From assembly GCF_031323975.1 (NCBI RefSeq), contig NZ_JAVIWS010000001.1, positions 558,001 through 622,000 of the forward strand: DNA of 64,000 nt, given 5' to 3'. The position numbers and the translations under genes were made by a program. Shown here in pieces: positions 42,407 to 53,423 of the stretch (the first letter of the stretch is position 1; each line of letters begins with the position of its first letter). Source of the stretch: Escherichia ruysiae. Its GTDB lineage: Bacteria > Pseudomonadota > Gammaproteobacteria > Enterobacterales > Enterobacteriaceae. The notes beneath the pieces were generated by a model. The model had not been told where the DNA came from and made no database searches. It saw only the letters and a list, made by a program, of their open reading frames with translations.

Positions 42407-42907
42407 ATGAATATGAAGACCATTGAAGATGTATTTATTCACCTGCTTTCAGACACCTACAGCGCAGAAAAACAGTTAACTCGCGCGCTGGCAAAACTTT
42501 CCAGAGCGACATCAAACGAAAAACTAAGTCAGGCTTTTCATGCGCACCTTGAGGAAACTCATGGACAGATAGAACGTATTGATCAAGTCGTAGAATCCGA
42601 ATCAAATCTTAAAATTAAACGCATGAAGTGCGTAGCAATGGAAGGACTCATTGAAGAAGCTAATGAGGTCATTGAGAGCACAGAAAAAAACGAAGTGCGT
42701 GACGCCGCGCTCATTGCAGCTGCACAGAAAGTCGAGCACTATGAGATCGCCAGTTACGGGACCTTAGCGACGCTGGCTGAACAATTAGGTTACCGTAAAG
42801 CAGCGAAGCTTCTGAAAGAAACTCTGGAAGAAGAAAAGGCCACCGACATCAAACTGACTGATCTGGCTCTTAATAACGTAAATAAGAAAGCCGAAAATAA
42901 AGCCTGA
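42407..42907 (+). CDS. yciF: YciF, DUF892 ferritin-like stress protein
   Basis: 166 residues from the ATG at 42407, preceded by CTGGAGAAAAAT. An all-helical DUF892 four-helix bundle with metal-ligand-type residues E and H spaced as in rubrerythrin-like proteins (SAEKQL near 20, AHLEETHGQ near 47-55, EHYEIA near 108). Induced by osmotic and envelope stress; the function is not established, though structure suggests iron binding. It is the middle gene of yciGFE and a paralogue of the next gene. Confidence 0.92.
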   Translation: MNMKTIEDVFIHLLSDTYSAEKQLTRALAKLSRATSNEKLSQAFHAHLEETHGQIERIDQVVESESNLKIKRMKCVAMEGLIEEANEVIESTEKNEVRDAALIAAAQKVEHYEIASYGTLATLAEQLGYRKAAKLLKETLEEEKATDIKLTDLALNNVNKKAENKA

Positions 42908-42952
42908 AATATGAACTTCAACTTTCAGTAATTTTATAAAGAGGACATTTTC

Positions 42953-43459
42953 ATGAATCGTATTGAACATTATCATGACTGGCTACGTGACGCCCACGCA
43001 ATGGAAAAGCAAGCCGAATCTATGCTTGAATCCATGGCCAGCCGCATAGATAATTATCCTGATTTACGCGCACGTATTGAACAACATCTTAGCGAAACTA
43101 AAAACCAGATTGTTCAATTGGAAACTATTCTTGACCGTAATGACATTTCGCGTTCAGTCATTAAAGATTCCATGAGTAAAATGGCGGCGCTTGGGCAGTC
43201 TATCGGTGGTATTTTTCCTTCTGATGAAATTGTCAAAGGTTCCATTAGCGGCTATGTCTTCGAGCAATTTGAAATCGCCTGCTATACCTCACTATTAGCT
43301 GCGGCAAAAAATGCCGGTGATACAGCCTCTATTCCGGTCATCGAAGCGATTTTAAATGAGGAAAAGCAGATGGCCGACTGGCTAATTCAGCATATTCCGC
43401 AAACAACTGAGAAATTTTTAATTCGTGCTGAAACTGATGGTGTAGAAGCGAAGAAATAA
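42953..43459 (+). CDS. yciE: YciE, DUF892 ferritin-like protein
   Basis: 168 residues, DUF892, helical throughout. It keeps the pattern AMEKQAESMLESM near 17-29, EQHLSETKNQI near 43-53 and FEIACYTSL near 106-114, paralogous to YciF. Ribosome-binding site AAAGAGGAC. Last gene of yciGFE, convergent with ompW across a palindromic terminator. Role inferred only as stress-related. Confidence 0.92.
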   Translation: MNRIEHYHDWLRDAHAMEKQAESMLESMASRIDNYPDLRARIEQHLSETKNQIVQLETILDRNDISRSVIKDSMSKMAALGQSIGGIFPSDEIVKGSISGYVFEQFEIACYTSLLAAAKNAGDTASIPVIEAILNEEKQMADWLIQHIPQTTEKFLIRAETDGVEAKK

Positions 43460-43483
43460 TACCCTTTATACCATGTCCTTATT

Positions 43484-43503
43484 GACCCCGTAATTACGGG
43501 GTC
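43484..43503. terminator. Palindromic terminator yciE / ompW
   Basis: GACCCCGTAATTACGGGGTC is a perfect 20-bp palindrome followed by ATTTTG on the plus strand, between convergent stops. Confidence 0.7.
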
Positions 43504-43516
43504 ATTTTGCGGGGAA

Positions 43517-44155
43517 TTAAAAACGATATCCTGCTGAGAACATAAACACCCACGGATCGAGGCGTACACTGTCGTGTTGCTGTGCACCGCCCAGTTTATA
43601 ATTTGCGGTAGTATCGATATCCATGTACCAGACTGACATGTTAACCAACCAGTCACGGTTAATCAGATAATCCACCCCAACCTGCCCGGCAGCGCCCCAG
43701 GAATCTTTCAGACTGAGATCGGAAAGCCCGGCCTCTTTGCCATGATCGTTAAATCCATTATCAAAGAACGTGGTGTAGTTAATACCGGCACCAACGTAAG
43801 GACGGAATTTGCTGCTGGCATCACCAAAATACCACTGCGCCATCAGTGTTGGCGGCAGATGATGGACTGTTGCAATATCACCGGTCGCGCGAGTACCGAT
43901 TTTATGGCGGAAAGGCGTCGCTGCCAGTAATTCAACACCGATATTGTCAGTCGCCATGTACGTAAACGTCAGGCCCAACTGAGTGTTATTAGTCACGCTA
44001 AATCCCCCCAGACTTCCTAACGTACCACCAGCGCCTTCTGTCGGACGCACAGTCGCAGAACCTGCACGCATAAAAAACTCGCCTGCTTCATGCGCAAAGG
44101 CTGTGCCAGAGAGAAGTGTTGTTACTGCCAAAGCCGCCACTGTTAATTTTTTCAT
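43517..44155 (-). CDS. ompW: OmpW, small outer-membrane beta-barrel
   Basis: 212 residues from the ATG at 44155. A signal peptide (MKKLTVAALAVTTLLSGTAFA) is followed by an eight-stranded barrel sequence ending in FSAGYRF, with the terminal phenylalanine needed for Bam recognition. OmpW forms a narrow hydrophobic channel, is the colicin S4 receptor and responds to oxygen and osmolarity. The 354-bp upstream gap contains two FNR-type sites, which fits known anaerobic control by FNR. Confidence 0.97.
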   Translation of the reverse strand: MKKLTVAALAVTTLLSGTAFAHEAGEFFMRAGSATVRPTEGAGGTLGSLGGFSVTNNTQLGLTFTYMATDNIGVELLAATPFRHKIGTRATGDIATVHHLPPTLMAQWYFGDASSKFRPYVGAGINYTTFFDNGFNDHGKEAGLSDLSLKDSWGAAGQVGVDYLINRDWLVNMSVWYMDIDTTANYKLGGAQQHDSVRLDPWVFMFSAGYRF

Positions 44156-44258
44156 ATCCGCTCCGTCGTTATGGTTATAAAAACGTGACAAATATACCTA
44201 CATTGGGGTAACAAATGATCCTACACAGATCACACTACATCCTCTAAATCACCCTTTA

Positions 44259-44272
44259 TTGATCTGGATTAA
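44259..44272. promoter_or_regulatory. FNR-like site upstream of ompW
   Basis: TTGATCTGGATTAA matches TTGATnnnnATCAA at 9 of 10 positions. It lies 104 bp before the ompW start (minus strand) and is the more likely of the two candidates to act at ompW. Confidence 0.5.
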
Positions 44273-44303
44273 TTTAGAAGTTGCATCACAAATCCTGGTT
44301 AAT

Positions 44304-44317
44304 GTGATTTAAATCAA
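44304..44317. promoter_or_regulatory. Second FNR/CRP-like site in the ompW-yciC gap
   Basis: GTGATTTAAATCAA contains the perfect palindrome TGATTTAAATCA and fits the FNR consensus with one mismatch. It sits midway in the divergent gap, so it could serve ompW or yciC. Confidence 0.45.
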
Positions 44318-44509
44318 TTTTCGAATATTTGCGCTGCGCAAATATTAACGCGCTCGCCACTTGCTCCCGTCTGCACACATAAATGCCAACAATTACCTCC
44401 GCTTTACAAAGATATGCTTTTCCATACATGACCTGATGCTGCCACTGAGAGGCTAACCAGGGTACAATTGCCCGCTAATTAACACCTGCATAAAACTCAA
44501 GGAGAGTGC

Positions 44510-45253
44510 ATGTCTATCACGGCGCAGTCCGTATACCGTGACACCGGAAATTTCTTCCGTAATCAATTTATGACCATTCTGTTGGTATCGTTGCTTTGTG
44601 CATTTATCACAGTGGTGTTAGGACATGTTTTCTCACCCAGTGACGCTCAACTTGCGCAGCTCAATGACGGTGTACCCGTTAGTGGCGGCGGTGGGTTGTT
44701 CGACCTGGTACAAAATATGTCCCCGGAACAACAGCAGATTTTGCTGCGTGCGTCCGCTGCTTCTACCTTTTCAGGATTAATCGGTAACGCCATTCTTGCG
44801 GGCGGCGTATTATTAATGATCCAGCTAGTGTCCGCCGGTCAGCGGGTCAGCGCATTACGGGCAATTGGCGCGAGCGCTCCGGTATTACCGAAGCTATTCT
44901 TGCTAATCCTCCTGACAACATTGATTGTGCAAATAGGCATCATGCTGGTGGTCGTTCCTGGTATCATCATGGCCATCCTGCTGGCGTTGGCTCCCGTGAT
45001 GCTGGTCCAGGATAAAATGGGCGTTTTCGCCTCCATGCGCAGCAGTATGCGGCTGACATGGGCGAATATGCGTCTGGTGGCACCTGCGGTATTGAGCTGG
45101 TTACTGGCAAAAACTCTGTTGTTGCTGTTTGCCTCTTCGTTTGCCGCATTAACCCCAGAAATTGGCGCTGTACTGGCGAACACCTTGAGCAACCTGATTT
45201 CAGCCGTATTGCTCATCTATCTGTTCCGTCTGTACATGTTGATTCGCCAATAA
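44510..45253 (+). CDS. yciC: YciC, UPF0259 inner-membrane protein
   Basis: 247 residues with about six hydrophobic helices (for example [19 protein letters not shown] near 21-39 and [20 protein letters not shown] near 131-150). No catalytic motif. UPF0259 family; mutants have been reported to have altered bacteriocin sensitivity or envelope phenotypes, but the function is unknown. Ribosome-binding site AAGGAGAG. First gene of yciC-yciB-yciA, with yciB 29 nt downstream. Confidence 0.92.
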   Translation: MSITAQSVYRDTGNFFRNQFMTILLVSLLCAFITVVLGHVFSPSDAQLAQLNDGVPVSGGGGLFDLVQNMSPEQQQILLRASAASTFSGLIGNAILAGGVLLMIQLVSAGQRVSALRAIGASAPVLPKLFLLILLTTLIVQIGIMLVVVPGIIMAILLALAPVMLVQDKMGVFASMRSSMRLTWANMRLVAPAVLSWLLAKTLLLLFASSFAALTPEIGAVLANTLSNLISAVLLIYLFRLYMLIRQ

Positions 45254-45282
45254 CCCTAAGCATTTGATTACGGAATCGTAAA

Positions 45283-45822
45283 ATGAAGCAGTTTCTTGAT
45301 TTTCTACCGCTGGTTGTCTTCTTCGCGTTCTATAAGATTTATGACATCTATGCGGCAACTGCGGCGCTGATCGTCGCCACAGCGATTGTGCTTATTTATA
45401 GCTGGGTTCGCTTTCGTAAGGTTGAGAAGATGGCTCTGATCACCTTTGTTCTGGTGGTTGTCTTCGGTGGTCTGACGCTATTCTTCCACAATGATGAGTT
45501 TATTAAATGGAAGGTCACCGTAATTTACGCACTGTTTGCCGGTGCTCTGTTGGTTAGCCAATGGGTAATGAAAAAGCCGCTGATTCAACGTATGTTGGGT
45601 AAAGAGCTTACCCTGCCGCAGCCAGTATGGTCGAAGTTGAATCTGGCCTGGGCAGTCTTTTTTATCCTTTGCGGGCTGGCAAACATCTATATCGCTTTCT
45701 GGCTACCACAAAATATTTGGGTCAACTTCAAAGTGTTCGGTCTGACCGCCCTCACCTTAATCTTCACGCTGTTAAGCGGTATCTATATCTACCGCCACAT
45801 GCCACAGGAAGATAAATCATAA
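45283..45822 (+). CDS. yciB: YciB, inner-membrane septation/envelope-spanning protein
   Basis: 179 residues with five hydrophobic helices, beginning [19 protein letters not shown], the typical start of the intracellular-septation-protein A (IspZ) family. In E. coli YciB interacts with cell-elongation and division proteins and is needed, with DcrB, for normal envelope synthesis. The signature [15 protein letters not shown] near 104-118 is present. The stop is followed by a UUCG-loop hairpin before yciA. Confidence 0.94.
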   Translation: MKQFLDFLPLVVFFAFYKIYDIYAATAALIVATAIVLIYSWVRFRKVEKMALITFVLVVVFGGLTLFFHNDEFIKWKVTVIYALFAGALLVSQWVMKKPLIQRMLGKELTLPQPVWSKLNLAWAVFFILCGLANIYIAFWLPQNIWVNFKVFGLTALTLIFTLLSGIYIYRHMPQEDKS

Positions 45823-45829
45823 CCAGACT

Positions 45830-45849
45830 GCCAGTCCTTCGGGGCTGGC
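45830..45849 (+). terminator. UUCG-tetraloop hairpin between yciB and yciA
   Basis: GCCAGTCC-TTCG-GGGCTGGC, 8-bp stem with one G-U pair and a stable tetraloop. No T-run follows, so it may separate or stabilise mRNAs rather than terminate. Confidence 0.4.
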
Positions 45850-45926
45850 GCTGTATCTCCTCTGTTCTCCTCAGGAAAATCATAGTAGCATCGCGCCTGT
45901 GATTTTCCTTTTTAGTCGGTTTTACC

Positions 45927-46325
45927 ATGTCAACAACACATAACGTCCCCCAGGGCGATCTGGTTTTACGAACTTTAGCCATGCCTGCCGATACCAATGC
46001 CAATGGTGACATCTTTGGTGGTTGGTTAATGTCGCAGATGGATATTGGTGGTGCCATTCTGGCAAAAGAAATTGCACACGGTCGCGTAGTAACCGTGCGG
46101 GTTGAAGGAATGACTTTCTTGCGGCCGGTTGCGGTCGGCGATGTAGTGTGCTGCTATGCACGCTGTGTCCAAAAAGGGACAACATCTGTCAGTATTAATA
46201 TTGAAGTGTGGGTGAAAAAGGTGGCGTCTGAACCACTTGGGCAACGCTATAAAGCGACGGAAGCATTATTTAAGTATGTCGCTGTAGATCCTGAAGGAAA
46301 GCCTCGCGCCTTACCCGTTGAGTAA
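45927..46325 (+). CDS. yciA: YciA, acyl-CoA thioesterase
   Basis: 132 residues, hot-dog fold. The catalytic region NANGDIFGGWLMSQMDIGGA near 31-50 includes the conserved aspartate and long helix. It hydrolyses a broad range of acyl-CoAs in the cytoplasm and forms hexamers. It follows yciB by 104 nt in the same orientation and shares a terminator with convergent tonB. Confidence 0.95.
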   Translation: MSTTHNVPQGDLVLRTLAMPADTNANGDIFGGWLMSQMDIGGAILAKEIAHGRVVTVRVEGMTFLRPVAVGDVVCCYARCVQKGTTSVSINIEVWVKKVASEPLGQRYKATEALFKYVAVDPEGKPRALPVE

Positions 46326-46326
46326 T

Positions 46327-46358
46327 AGTCAAAAGCCTCCGGTCGGAGGCTTTTGACT
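46327..46358. terminator. Bidirectional terminator yciA / tonB
   Basis: AGTCAAAAGCCTCC and GGAGGCTTTTGACT form a perfect 14-bp stem with loop GGTC. T-rich tracts on both sides make it work for both convergent genes. Confidence 0.9.
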
Positions 46359-46364
46359 TTTTAC

Positions 46365-47084
46365 TTACTGAATTTCGGTGGTGCCGTTAATTTTAAACAG
46401 AATATTTACCACAATTCCACTTCCTGGCTTACCCGGCTCGTAACGCCATCTGCGCATCGCGTTTTTCACTTCGCGCTCAAACATGTTTGCGGGTTTGGCG
46501 GAAAGAATTTGTACGTTATCCACGCGACCATCCGGTGTAACGTCAAATTTAACTTTAACCTGCCCTTCAATGCGCAATGCCTGCGCACGCGCTGGATACT
46601 GCGGCTGATTGCGGCTTAATGCGCGTGGTCCTGAAGCCACACTAGTGACTGGTTTGCTGGTTGCAGCCGTTGCAGTGCTGGTGGTCGGGCGCGCTGGTGC
46701 CGTATTTTCAAACGGTGATGCCGGACGCGACTCCGCTGGTTTAACATCGCGCTTTGGCTGTTCCTGCACCTTTTTCACTGGCTTCGGTTTTGGCTTAGGT
46801 TTTGGCTTCGGCTTTTCAATGACCACCGGCGCTTCTTTTGGCGGTTCAGGTATCGGCTCAGGTTCCGGCTCTGGCTCTACCACCGGCTCCGGCGGCGGCT
46901 GAACGGCTTGTGGCGGTTCGAGATCCGCTGGCGCAACCATGGTGACAGAAATCGGCTGCGCGGGCGCAGGTAGTTCAATAACCTGATGTACCGAGGTATA
47001 GAGTAGACCCGCCACGACAGCACCGTGAATGCAGACTGAAAGTAACGTCGGCCAGGGGAAGCGGCGAGGTAAATCAAGGGTCAT
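46365..47084 (-). CDS. tonB: TonB, energy transducer for outer-membrane receptors
   Basis: 239 residues from the ATG at 47084; longer in-frame starts to 47135 precede the accepted one. N-terminal anchor with the ExbB/ExbD-contact helix ([20 protein letters not shown] near 14-33). A periplasm-spanning proline-rich segment follows (Glu-Pro repeats near 70-83, Lys-Pro repeats near 91-102). The C-terminal domain (about 150-239, [16 protein letters not shown]) binds the TonB box; Q-P at 160-162 is present. With ExbBD it passes the proton-motive force to siderophore and B12 receptors. A Fur box lies upstream. Confidence 0.97.
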   Translation of the reverse strand: MTLDLPRRFPWPTLLSVCIHGAVVAGLLYTSVHQVIELPAPAQPISVTMVAPADLEPPQAVQPPPEPVVEPEPEPEPIPEPPKEAPVVIEKPKPKPKPKPKPVKKVQEQPKRDVKPAESRPASPFENTAPARPTTSTATAATSKPVTSVASGPRALSRNQPQYPARAQALRIEGQVKVKFDVTPDGRVDNVQILSAKPANMFEREVKNAMRRWRYEPGKPGSGIVVNILFKINGTTEIQ

Positions 47085-47130
47085 TGAAGTCATAATCATT
47101 TCAGTAGAAAAACCAGGCCTCAATTTTAAA

Positions 47131-47153
47131 TGCAAATAGCAATCATATTCAAT
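47131..47153 (-). promoter_or_regulatory. Fur box / tonB promoter region
   Basis: Read on the minus strand, ATTGAATATGATTGCTATTT lies 47 bp before the tonB start. It matches the iron-regulated promoter known for E. coli tonB and the GATAAT-type Fur pattern. Confidence 0.7.
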
Positions 47154-47307
47154 AACACAAAACGATCAGGATCAGTGAAAACGCAATTTTTGGCGTAATT
47201 GACCTGACTTTATCCAGACTCTTAACAAAGACATCATCTTTCCGTTGCAGATCTTCGCCCTTTCAAATAACGTACTTTACAACTTTTCCGAACAAGGAGT
47301 TGTGCCC

Positions 47308-47604
47308 GTGTTGTATGTAATTTACGCTCAAGACAAAGCCGATAGTCTCGAAAAACGTCTTTCCGTTCGTCCGGCACATTTAGCGCGTTTGCAGTTACTG
47401 CATGATGAAGGTCGTTTGCTGACTGCGGGACCAATGCCAGCAGTTGATAGTAATGATCCTGGTGCCGCAGGTTTTACCGGTTCGACGGTGATTGCTGAAT
47501 TTGAATCTCTGGAAGCAGCGCAAGCATGGGCTGATGCCGATCCTTACGTGGCGGCTGGAGTGTATGAACACGTTTCAGTCAAGCCCTTTAAGAAAGTGTT
47601 CTGA
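47308..47604 (+). CDS. yciI: YciI, YCII-superfamily enzyme-like protein
   Basis: 98 residues starting with GTG at 47308 ([13 protein letters not shown]). AAGGAGTT lies 10 nt upstream, and an extension to 47245 would run past it. YCII (DGPF/EthD-like ferredoxin-fold) domain with the conserved His in [15 protein letters not shown] near 21-35 and Asp in WADADPYV near 74-81. The biochemical activity is not established. Divergent from tonB and followed by a clear terminator. Confidence 0.9.
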
Positions 47605-47622
47605 ATAGAGGCTCAACATCTT

Positions 47623-47656
47623 AGAACACGGTTTTAGCAACCGTGTTCTTGTTTGG
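47623..47656 (+). terminator. yciI terminator
   Basis: AGAACACGGTT and AACCGTGTTCT pair (11 bp, 5-nt loop), followed by TGTTTGG, 18 nt after the yciI stop. The rest of the gap up to kch (47657-47904) has no gene and should contain the kch promoter. Confidence 0.75.
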
Positions 47657-47904
47657 CCTTTCCTTGTAGGTATGCCATCGCAGCCGCTATAACAAACAGA
47701 TAATAACTTTATCTGTATTTCTTTATACGATGTCAGCATATTCAGGAAAAATGCCCCTCCCTGACAAGGTATTGCTCAATCAAATCCTTTGATTACTGCG
47801 GATAAAGTCATCTACTATTGTTTAACATATTCACGCGTCGCATGTATGCTCACATTATGTACGCGTAGAGATAATTAAACAAAATTGTGGTTACAGAGGT
47901 ATCA

Positions 47905-49152
47905 GTGAGTCACTGGGCTACATTCAAGCAAACAGCAGTAAATTTATGGGTGACCCTGCGGCACGATATTATCGCGCTAGCCGTCTTTTCAAATGGATTG
48001 CTTATTTTTAAAACAATCTATGGTATGTCGGTCAATCTGCTCGATATTTTCCATATCCAGGCATTTTCGGAACTTGATCTCTCCTTGCTGGCCAATGCGC
48101 CGCTGTTTATGCTCGGCGTCTTTCTTGTTCTGAATTCGATCGGCTTGTTATTTCGAGCAAAACTGGCATGGGCAATCAGTATTATTTTGTTGTTGATTAC
48201 GCTGATCTACACCTTGCATTTTTATCCTTGGCTGAAATTTAGTATTGGTTTTTGCATCTTTACGCTGGTGATTCTGCTGGTGCTGCGCAAAGACTTCTCA
48301 CACAGTAGTGCCGCCGCCGGGACAATTTTTGCTTTTATTAGTTTTACGACGTTACTGTTTTACTCCACCTACGGCGCGCTGTATTTAAGTGAGGGTTTCA
48401 ATCCGCGAATAGAGAGCCTGATGACTGCTTTCTATTTTTCGATAGAAACTATGTCAACCGTGGGCTATGGCGATATCGTTCCCGTGTCTGAATCGGCACG
48501 CCTGTTTACTATTTCAGTCATTATTTCCGGCATTACCGTTTTCGCCACCTCCATGACCTCTATTTTTGGTCCTCTTATCCGAGGAGGATTCAATAAACTA
48601 GTGAAAGGAAACAAGCATACGATGAATCGTAAAGATCACTTTATTGTTTGCGGTCACTCCATTCTGGCAATCAACACGATTCTGCAACTGAATCAACGCG
48701 GACAAAACGTGACTGTTATCAGCAATTTGCCAGAAGATGACATCAAACAACTTGAGCAACGATTAGGCGACAATGCTGATGTTATTCCCGGTGACAGCAA
48801 TGACAGTTCGGTATTAAAAAAAGCGGGAATCGATCACTGTCGGGCTATTCTGGCGCTCAGTGATAACGATGCAGATAACGCTTTTGTCGTCCTGTCAGCC
48901 AAAGATATGAGCAAAGATGTCAAAACGGTGCTGGCCGTCAGCGATAGCAAAAACCTGAATAAAATTAAAATGGTACATCCGGACATCATTCTTTCGCCGC
49001 AGCTTTTTGGCAGCGAAATTCTGGCGCGGGTTTTAAATGGTGAAGAGATTAATAATGATATGCTCGTCTCAATGTTGCTGAACTCCGGGCATGGTATTTT
49101 CAGCGATGACGATGAAACGAAAACTGACAGTAATGAATCGGCGCAAAAATAG
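47905..49152 (+). CDS. kch: Kch, voltage-gated-type potassium channel with RCK domain
   Basis: 415 residues from GTG at 47905 (VSHWATFKQTA), the family start; a frame open to 47887 would add six residues. Six-helix channel with selectivity filter TVGYGD at 185-190. The cytoplasmic RCK/TrkA-N domain starts near 247 (HFIVCGHSILAINTI). E. coli kch also yields the RCK domain alone from an internal Met240, and that codon (48622) is kept here. Two residues shorter than the K-12 protein in the acidic C-terminus. Its physiological role is unclear. Confidence 0.95.
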   Translation: MSHWATFKQTAVNLWVTLRHDIIALAVFSNGLLIFKTIYGMSVNLLDIFHIQAFSELDLSLLANAPLFMLGVFLVLNSIGLLFRAKLAWAISIILLLITLIYTLHFYPWLKFSIGFCIFTLVILLVLRKDFSHSSAAAGTIFAFISFTTLLFYSTYGALYLSEGFNPRIESLMTAFYFSIETMSTVGYGDIVPVSESARLFTISVIISGITVFATSMTSIFGPLIRGGFNKLVKGNKHTMNRKDHFIVCGHSILAINTILQLNQRGQNVTVISNLPEDDIKQLEQRLGDNADVIPGDSNDSSVLKKAGIDHCRAILALSDNDADNAFVVLSAKDMSKDVKTVLAVSDSKNLNKIKMVHPDIILSPQLFGSEILARVLNGEEINNDMLVSMLLNSGHGIFSDDDETKTDSNESAQK

Positions 49153-49179
49153 ATTTAAAAGGCTGAAGGTAAACTTGCT

Positions 49180-49198
49180 GGGCACCGCAATGGTGCCC
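49180..49198. terminator. Stem-loop between kch and yciY
   Basis: GGGCACC and GGTGCCC with a 5-nt loop, between convergent stops of kch and yciY. No long T-run. Confidence 0.45.
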
Positions 49199-49205
49199 GG
49201 AACAT

Positions 49206-49379
49206 TCAGATATTGTAGATCGCAAACAATAACGAGTTACGCTGTTTGTTTAGAATGCACTTCCTGATGCTGTGGATACGCATATTTCGGCGAGACTGCC
49301 CCTCAAGCCAACGCGATTTACGCCGGCTAGCCTGACGCTGCATACGCCAGCGTCCCACTTCCGTTCTACTCCGCTTCAT
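49206..49379 (-). CDS. yciY: YciY, small basic protein
   Basis: 57 residues from the ATG at 49379, MKRSRTEVGRW... to ...LLFAIYNI. Very rich in Arg and Lys, with no signal peptide. It matches E. coli YciY, of unknown function. Longer in-frame starts reach into the clsA promoter area and are less likely. It lies divergent from clsA and convergent with kch. Confidence 0.75.
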   Translation of the reverse strand: MKRSRTEVGRWRMQRQASRRKSRWLEGQSRRNMRIHSIRKCILNKQRNSLLFAIYNI

Positions 49380-49521
49380 GTTAACTACTCTATGCAATAA
49401 CAGAATGGTCATTATACCCTCGCCCCCGACGCTGACTAGTGCTTTTCCCGCGTTTTTATTTGCCAGATGAATCCATATGCGTAAACTCATAACAATGCGC
49501 TTTCAAAAGGATTTCTAATCT

Positions 49522-51346
<1,825 letters not shown>

Positions 51347-51366
51347 ATAATCGCTTTTGGCGTGAT

Positions 51367-51395
51367 AAAGGGCTGACAGTTGTCAGCCCTTTTTG
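51367..51395. terminator. Bidirectional terminator yciU / oppF
   Basis: AAAGGGCTGACA and TGTCAGCCCTTT make a 12-bp stem with a 2-nt separation, followed by TTG TTTT; between convergent genes. Confidence 0.88.
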
Positions 51396-51397
51396 TT

Positions 51398-52402
51398 TTA
51401 AAGCGGATCGACTTTCAGGCAAGAAACGGCATGTCTGAAACTCCCCTCCAGCACAGGTCGCGTTTTGGCACACTCAGGACCGGCAATCGGGCAGCGGGTA
51501 CGGAAAACACAACCAGAAGGCGGGTTGATCGGCGACGGTAATTCCCCTTCCAGTAACTGAATAGATTTATTCTTTTCCAGATCCGGGTCAGGAATGGGCA
51601 CTGCCGACATCAATGCTTTGGTATAAGGATGCAGCGGATTATGGTAGACCTCATCATACGTCCCCAGTTCTACCGCATGTCCGAGATACATCACCAGCAC
51701 GCGATCGGAAATGTGTTTTACCACGGCCAGATCGTGGGCGATAAAGATTAATGACAATCCCATCTCACGTTGCAACTGCTGGAGCAGGTTGACTACCTGC
51801 GCCTGAATTGACACATCCAGCGCCGACACCGGCTCATCGCAGATAATCAGCTTCGGTTCAAGAATAAGTGCACGAGCAATCCCGATACGCTGACACTGCC
51901 CGCCGGAGAACTCATGCGGATAACGGTTAATCAGATTGGGTAGCAAGCCGACTTTCATCATCATCGCCTTCACGCGCTCACGAACTTCCTGGCGTGACAT
52001 TTTCGGATGGTAGGTGCGCAGCGGTTCAGCGATGATCTCACCGATGGTCATACGCGGGTTCAGCGATGCCAGCGGATCCTGAAAAATCATCTGGATATCA
52101 CTACGAACGGCACGCCATTCATCGGGCTTCATTCCCAACAACTCTTTGCCTAACCAGGCAACACGACCATCAGTAGCCTTGACCAAACCGATGATGGCAC
52201 GAGCAAAGGTGGACTTACCGCATCCCGATTCTCCTACCACACCCAATGTTTCCCCTTCATACAAGCGAAGCGTGACACCATCGACCGCTTTCAGTGTTTT
52301 TGCGGGTTGCCAGAACCACTGTTTGCCATCTTTGATTTCAAAGTGCACTTTCAGGTCAGCGATTTCGAGGAGGACTTTTCTTCCTTCAGTTACAGCATTC
52401 AT
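51398..52402 (-). CDS. oppF: OppF, oligopeptide ABC transporter ATPase
   Basis: 334 residues. Walker A GESGCGKST near 59-67, signature FSGGQCQRIGIARAL near 165-179, Walker B LIICDEPVSALD near 185-196. The C-terminal oligopeptide extension carries cysteines (GCVFRTRCPIAGPEC) near 300-314, which in this subfamily can hold an Fe-S cluster. With OppD it drives peptide import. Last gene of oppABCDF; it overlaps oppD by 4 nt. Confidence 0.97.
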   Translation of the reverse strand: MNAVTEGRKVLLEIADLKVHFEIKDGKQWFWQPAKTLKAVDGVTLRLYEGETLGVVGESGCGKSTFARAIIGLVKATDGRVAWLGKELLGMKPDEWRAVRSDIQMIFQDPLASLNPRMTIGEIIAEPLRTYHPKMSRQEVRERVKAMMMKVGLLPNLINRYPHEFSGGQCQRIGIARALILEPKLIICDEPVSALDVSIQAQVVNLLQQLQREMGLSLIFIAHDLAVVKHISDRVLVMYLGHAVELGTYDEVYHNPLHPYTKALMSAVPIPDPDLEKNKSIQLLEGELPSPINPPSGCVFRTRCPIAGPECAKTRPVLEGSFRHAVSCLKVDPL

Positions 52403-53412
52403 AACAGTTCCTCCACCGGTTTAAAGCATGCACGCAGACGGCCAGGGGTAAACTCTTCCAGCGGCGGTGCGCTACTACAAATTTCCATCGCATGTGGACA
52501 ACGTGGCTGGAACGGGCAACCTTTTGGTAATCGCAGCAGGTTTGGCGGATTACCGGGAATGGTCAACATGGTTTCACCTTCCGCATCGAGACGCGGCACC
52601 GCATTGAGCAAACCGATAGAATAAGGATGAACGGGTTGATAAAAGACATCGCGCGCATTGCCATATTCCATCGTGCGCCCGGCGTACATCACCAGAACTT
52701 TGTCACAGATCCCCGCCACCACACCCAGATCGTGGGTGATCATAATGATGGCGGTATTAAATTCCCGCTTCAGTTCATTCAATAGCGTCATGATTTGCGC
52801 CTGTACGGTCACGTCCAGCGCAGTTGTCGGCTCATCGGCAATCAGCAGTTTAGGCCGACACAGCAACGCCATCGCAATCATGACGCGCTGACGCATCCCA
52901 CCAGAAAATTCATGCGGGAACATCTTCATGCGTTTACGCGCTTCCGGCATTTTTACCGCATCGAGCATCCGCACTGACTCTTCAAACGCCTCAGCCTTGC
53001 TCATGCTTTTATGCAGCATCAGCACTTCCATCAACTGCTCACCAACGCGCATATAAGGGTTTAACGAGGTCATCGGATCCTGAAAAATCATCGAGATTTG
53101 TTCAGCGCGCAGTTTATTGAGTTCTCGCTCTGGAAGATTGAGGATTTCTCGCCCATTGAAGGTTGCCGATCCGCCAATACGTCCGTTGGCCGCCAGAAGC
53201 CCCATTAAGGCAAACGCGGTTTGCGATTTACCCGAACCAGATTCACCAACGATACCCAGTGTTTCCCCGGCACGCAGTGAAAAATTCAAATCATTGACCG
53301 CCGTGACGTCGCCATCCGGGGTGCTAAAGGTGACACGCAAATCTTTCACGTTCAGTAGTGCGTCAGCCTGTTGTTGTGCGAGCGGCACAGTTGCAGTTTC
53401 AATTACGCTCAT
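52399..53412 (-). CDS. oppD: OppD, oligopeptide ABC transporter ATPase
   Basis: 337 residues. Walker [10 protein letters not shown] near 55-63, signature FSGGMRQRVMIAMAL near 168-182, Walker [13 protein letters not shown] near 188-199, and the C-terminal Cys-containing extension (GCPFQPRCPHAMEIC) near 297-311. It is the ATPase partner of OppF beneath the OppBC channel. Eleven bases follow the oppC stop; the stop overlaps the oppF start. Confidence 0.97.
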   Translation of the reverse strand: MSVIETATVPLAQQQADALLNVKDLRVTFSTPDGDVTAVNDLNFSLRAGETLGIVGESGSGKSQTAFALMGLLAANGRIGGSATFNGREILNLPERELNKLRAEQISMIFQDPMTSLNPYMRVGEQLMEVLMLHKSMSKAEAFEESVRMLDAVKMPEARKRMKMFPHEFSGGMRQRVMIAMALLCRPKLLIADEPTTALDVTVQAQIMTLLNELKREFNTAIIMITHDLGVVAGICDKVLVMYAGRTMEYGNARDVFYQPVHPYSIGLLNAVPRLDAEGETMLTIPGNPPNLLRLPKGCPFQPRCPHAMEICSSAPPLEEFTPGRLRACFKPVEELL

Positions 53413-53423
53413 GGCTGCACTCC

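Noticed and set aside
46700..46900. Repetitive DNA inside tonB
   Set aside because: This is the coding sequence for the known Glu-Pro and Lys-Pro repeats of TonB, not a separate repeat element.
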